From Thermocaproicibacter sp036844765 (lineage in GTDB: Bacteria > Bacillota > Clostridia > Oscillospirales > Acutalibacteraceae), in contig DAIUFE010000068.1 of the NCBI GenBank assembly GCA_036844765.1, positions 1 to 5,410 of the forward strand: a stretch of DNA of 5,410 bases. Direction: 5' to 3'. A program made the translations under genes and the position numbers. Position 1 is the stretch's first letter; each line of letters opens with the position of its first letter. Below the pieces are notes generated by a model. That model was not told the origin of the DNA. It searched no databases and worked only from the letters and a program-made list of their open reading frames with translations. Of this stretch, positions 5,207 through 5,410 are shown piece by piece.

Positions 5207-5245
5207 CTGCCAAAGGCCCCTCTAAAAGAAAAGTCATTTTATGAA

Positions 5246-5356
5246 GCACCCTGCCCCAGTTGTGGCCCTTCGTTTGTTCTGCCGGAAAAGCGCCCCGCCG
5301 TTCGATCCGAAAGAAAGGGTGCGGACGGCTCCCCGGCAGGCTGAGCCTGCATGCAC
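5246..5356 (+). repeat. Array repeat copy 4, right part only
   Basis: From TGCCCCAGTTGTGGCCCTTCG onward it matches 4733 and following in copy 3 almost base for base. The left half of the unit is missing. The GCACCCT/AGGGTGC stem is weakened to GCGCCCC (5290-5296) with a G-U pair and one mismatch. The usual end segment is replaced by a different hairpin, GCAGGC-TGA-GCCTGC (5336-5350). Confidence 0.85.
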
Positions 5357-5410
5357 GGCCCGCCGTTCAGCCCGGAGTGACCGGTAAGTTTTGTTTGGCG
5401 GGACAGTCTA
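5357..5410 (+). repeat. Array repeat copy 5, start only (runs off the window)
   Basis: The anchor GGCCCGCCGTT at 5357 begins a unit matching copy 3, including the CCGG-AGTGA-CCGG stem and CCCGCC/GGCGGG (5359-5364 with 5397-5402). It is cut by the window edge, so the array continues further right. Confidence 0.88.

Larger units (their letters stand above)
4837..5245. other. 409-bp non-coding interruption of the repeat array
   Basis: This stretch has no recognisable gene and no similarity to the repeat unit. It is rich in inverted repeats: a nested pair at 4879-4939; CTGAA/TTCAG (4948-4952 with 4959-4963); GCTGAA-ACT-TTCAGC (4972-4986); and a long imperfect stem at 5149-5206. Base composition alternates between AT-rich (4933-4985) and C- or G-runs. 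No transposase, and no target-site duplication at the edges, is visible. It replaces the end of one unit and the first part of the next instead of splitting a unit cleanly. Confidence 0.6.

Noticed and set aside
5171..5244. 20-codon micro-frame beginning ATG at 5182 after GGGAGGGG
   Set aside because: The apparent ribosome-binding site is only 3 bases from the ATG and is one arm of a G-run/C-run hairpin. No good promoter is seen, and the peptide (MPTPSRPFPAKGPSKRKVIL) has no recognisable features. Chance is more likely, though translation is not excluded.
4837..5245. Insertion sequence
   Set aside because: No transposase frame, no matching terminal inverted repeats at the edges and no target-site duplication. 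Some repeat sequence is missing on both sides.
4202..5410. CRISPR array
   Set aside because: Units are about 211 bases and similar through most of their length; there are no short identical repeats separated by unique spacers, and no cas genes are visible.

Overview
The window is a high-GC chromosomal segment of a bacterium, most likely a clostridial member of the Bacillota (Oscillospiraceae/Ruminococcaceae-like). That assignment is inferred from strong GGAGG ribosome-binding sites, a TTG start, a DegV fatty-acid-binding protein, type A-like RNase P RNA, and the pairing of a glycogen phosphorylase with a cytoplasmic GH13 enzyme. No marker in the window fixes the species.

Layout, all genes on the + strand. 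Positions 2-466 hold the C-terminal end of a glycogen/maltodextrin phosphorylase; the first complete codon is the pyridoxal-phosphate lysine. Twenty-five bases later, from TTG at 492 to 2375, comes a complete GH13 alpha-glucan hydrolase of the neopullulanase/cyclomaltodextrinase type. The two form an alpha-glucan breakdown operon: the GH13 enzyme opens or debranches dextrins and the phosphorylase turns the chains into glucose-1-phosphate. A non-coding interval with a perfect 12-bp hairpin follows. Next is a near-consensus sigma-70 promoter (2521-2549), the RNase P RNA gene rnpB (about 2562-2917) and a rho-independent terminator (2921-2958).

Positions 2959-3330 have no gene but carry two decayed copies, in opposite orientations, of the repeat that dominates the right end, then a perfect 16-bp hairpin and the promoter of a DegV-family gene (3335-4180).

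Positions 4181-5410 contain no credible gene. They hold an array of an imperfect repeat of about 211 bp: three head-to-tail copies, a 409-bp interruption full of inverted repeats, then a partial copy and the start of another that runs off the window. The repeat keeps several potential stem-loops. Between array copies and the decayed copy downstream of rnpB, several paired positions change together at gap-free aligned positions. This points to a structured, dispersed intergenic element (RNA or DNA hairpin) that I cannot assign to a named family, and it is the most interesting content of the window.
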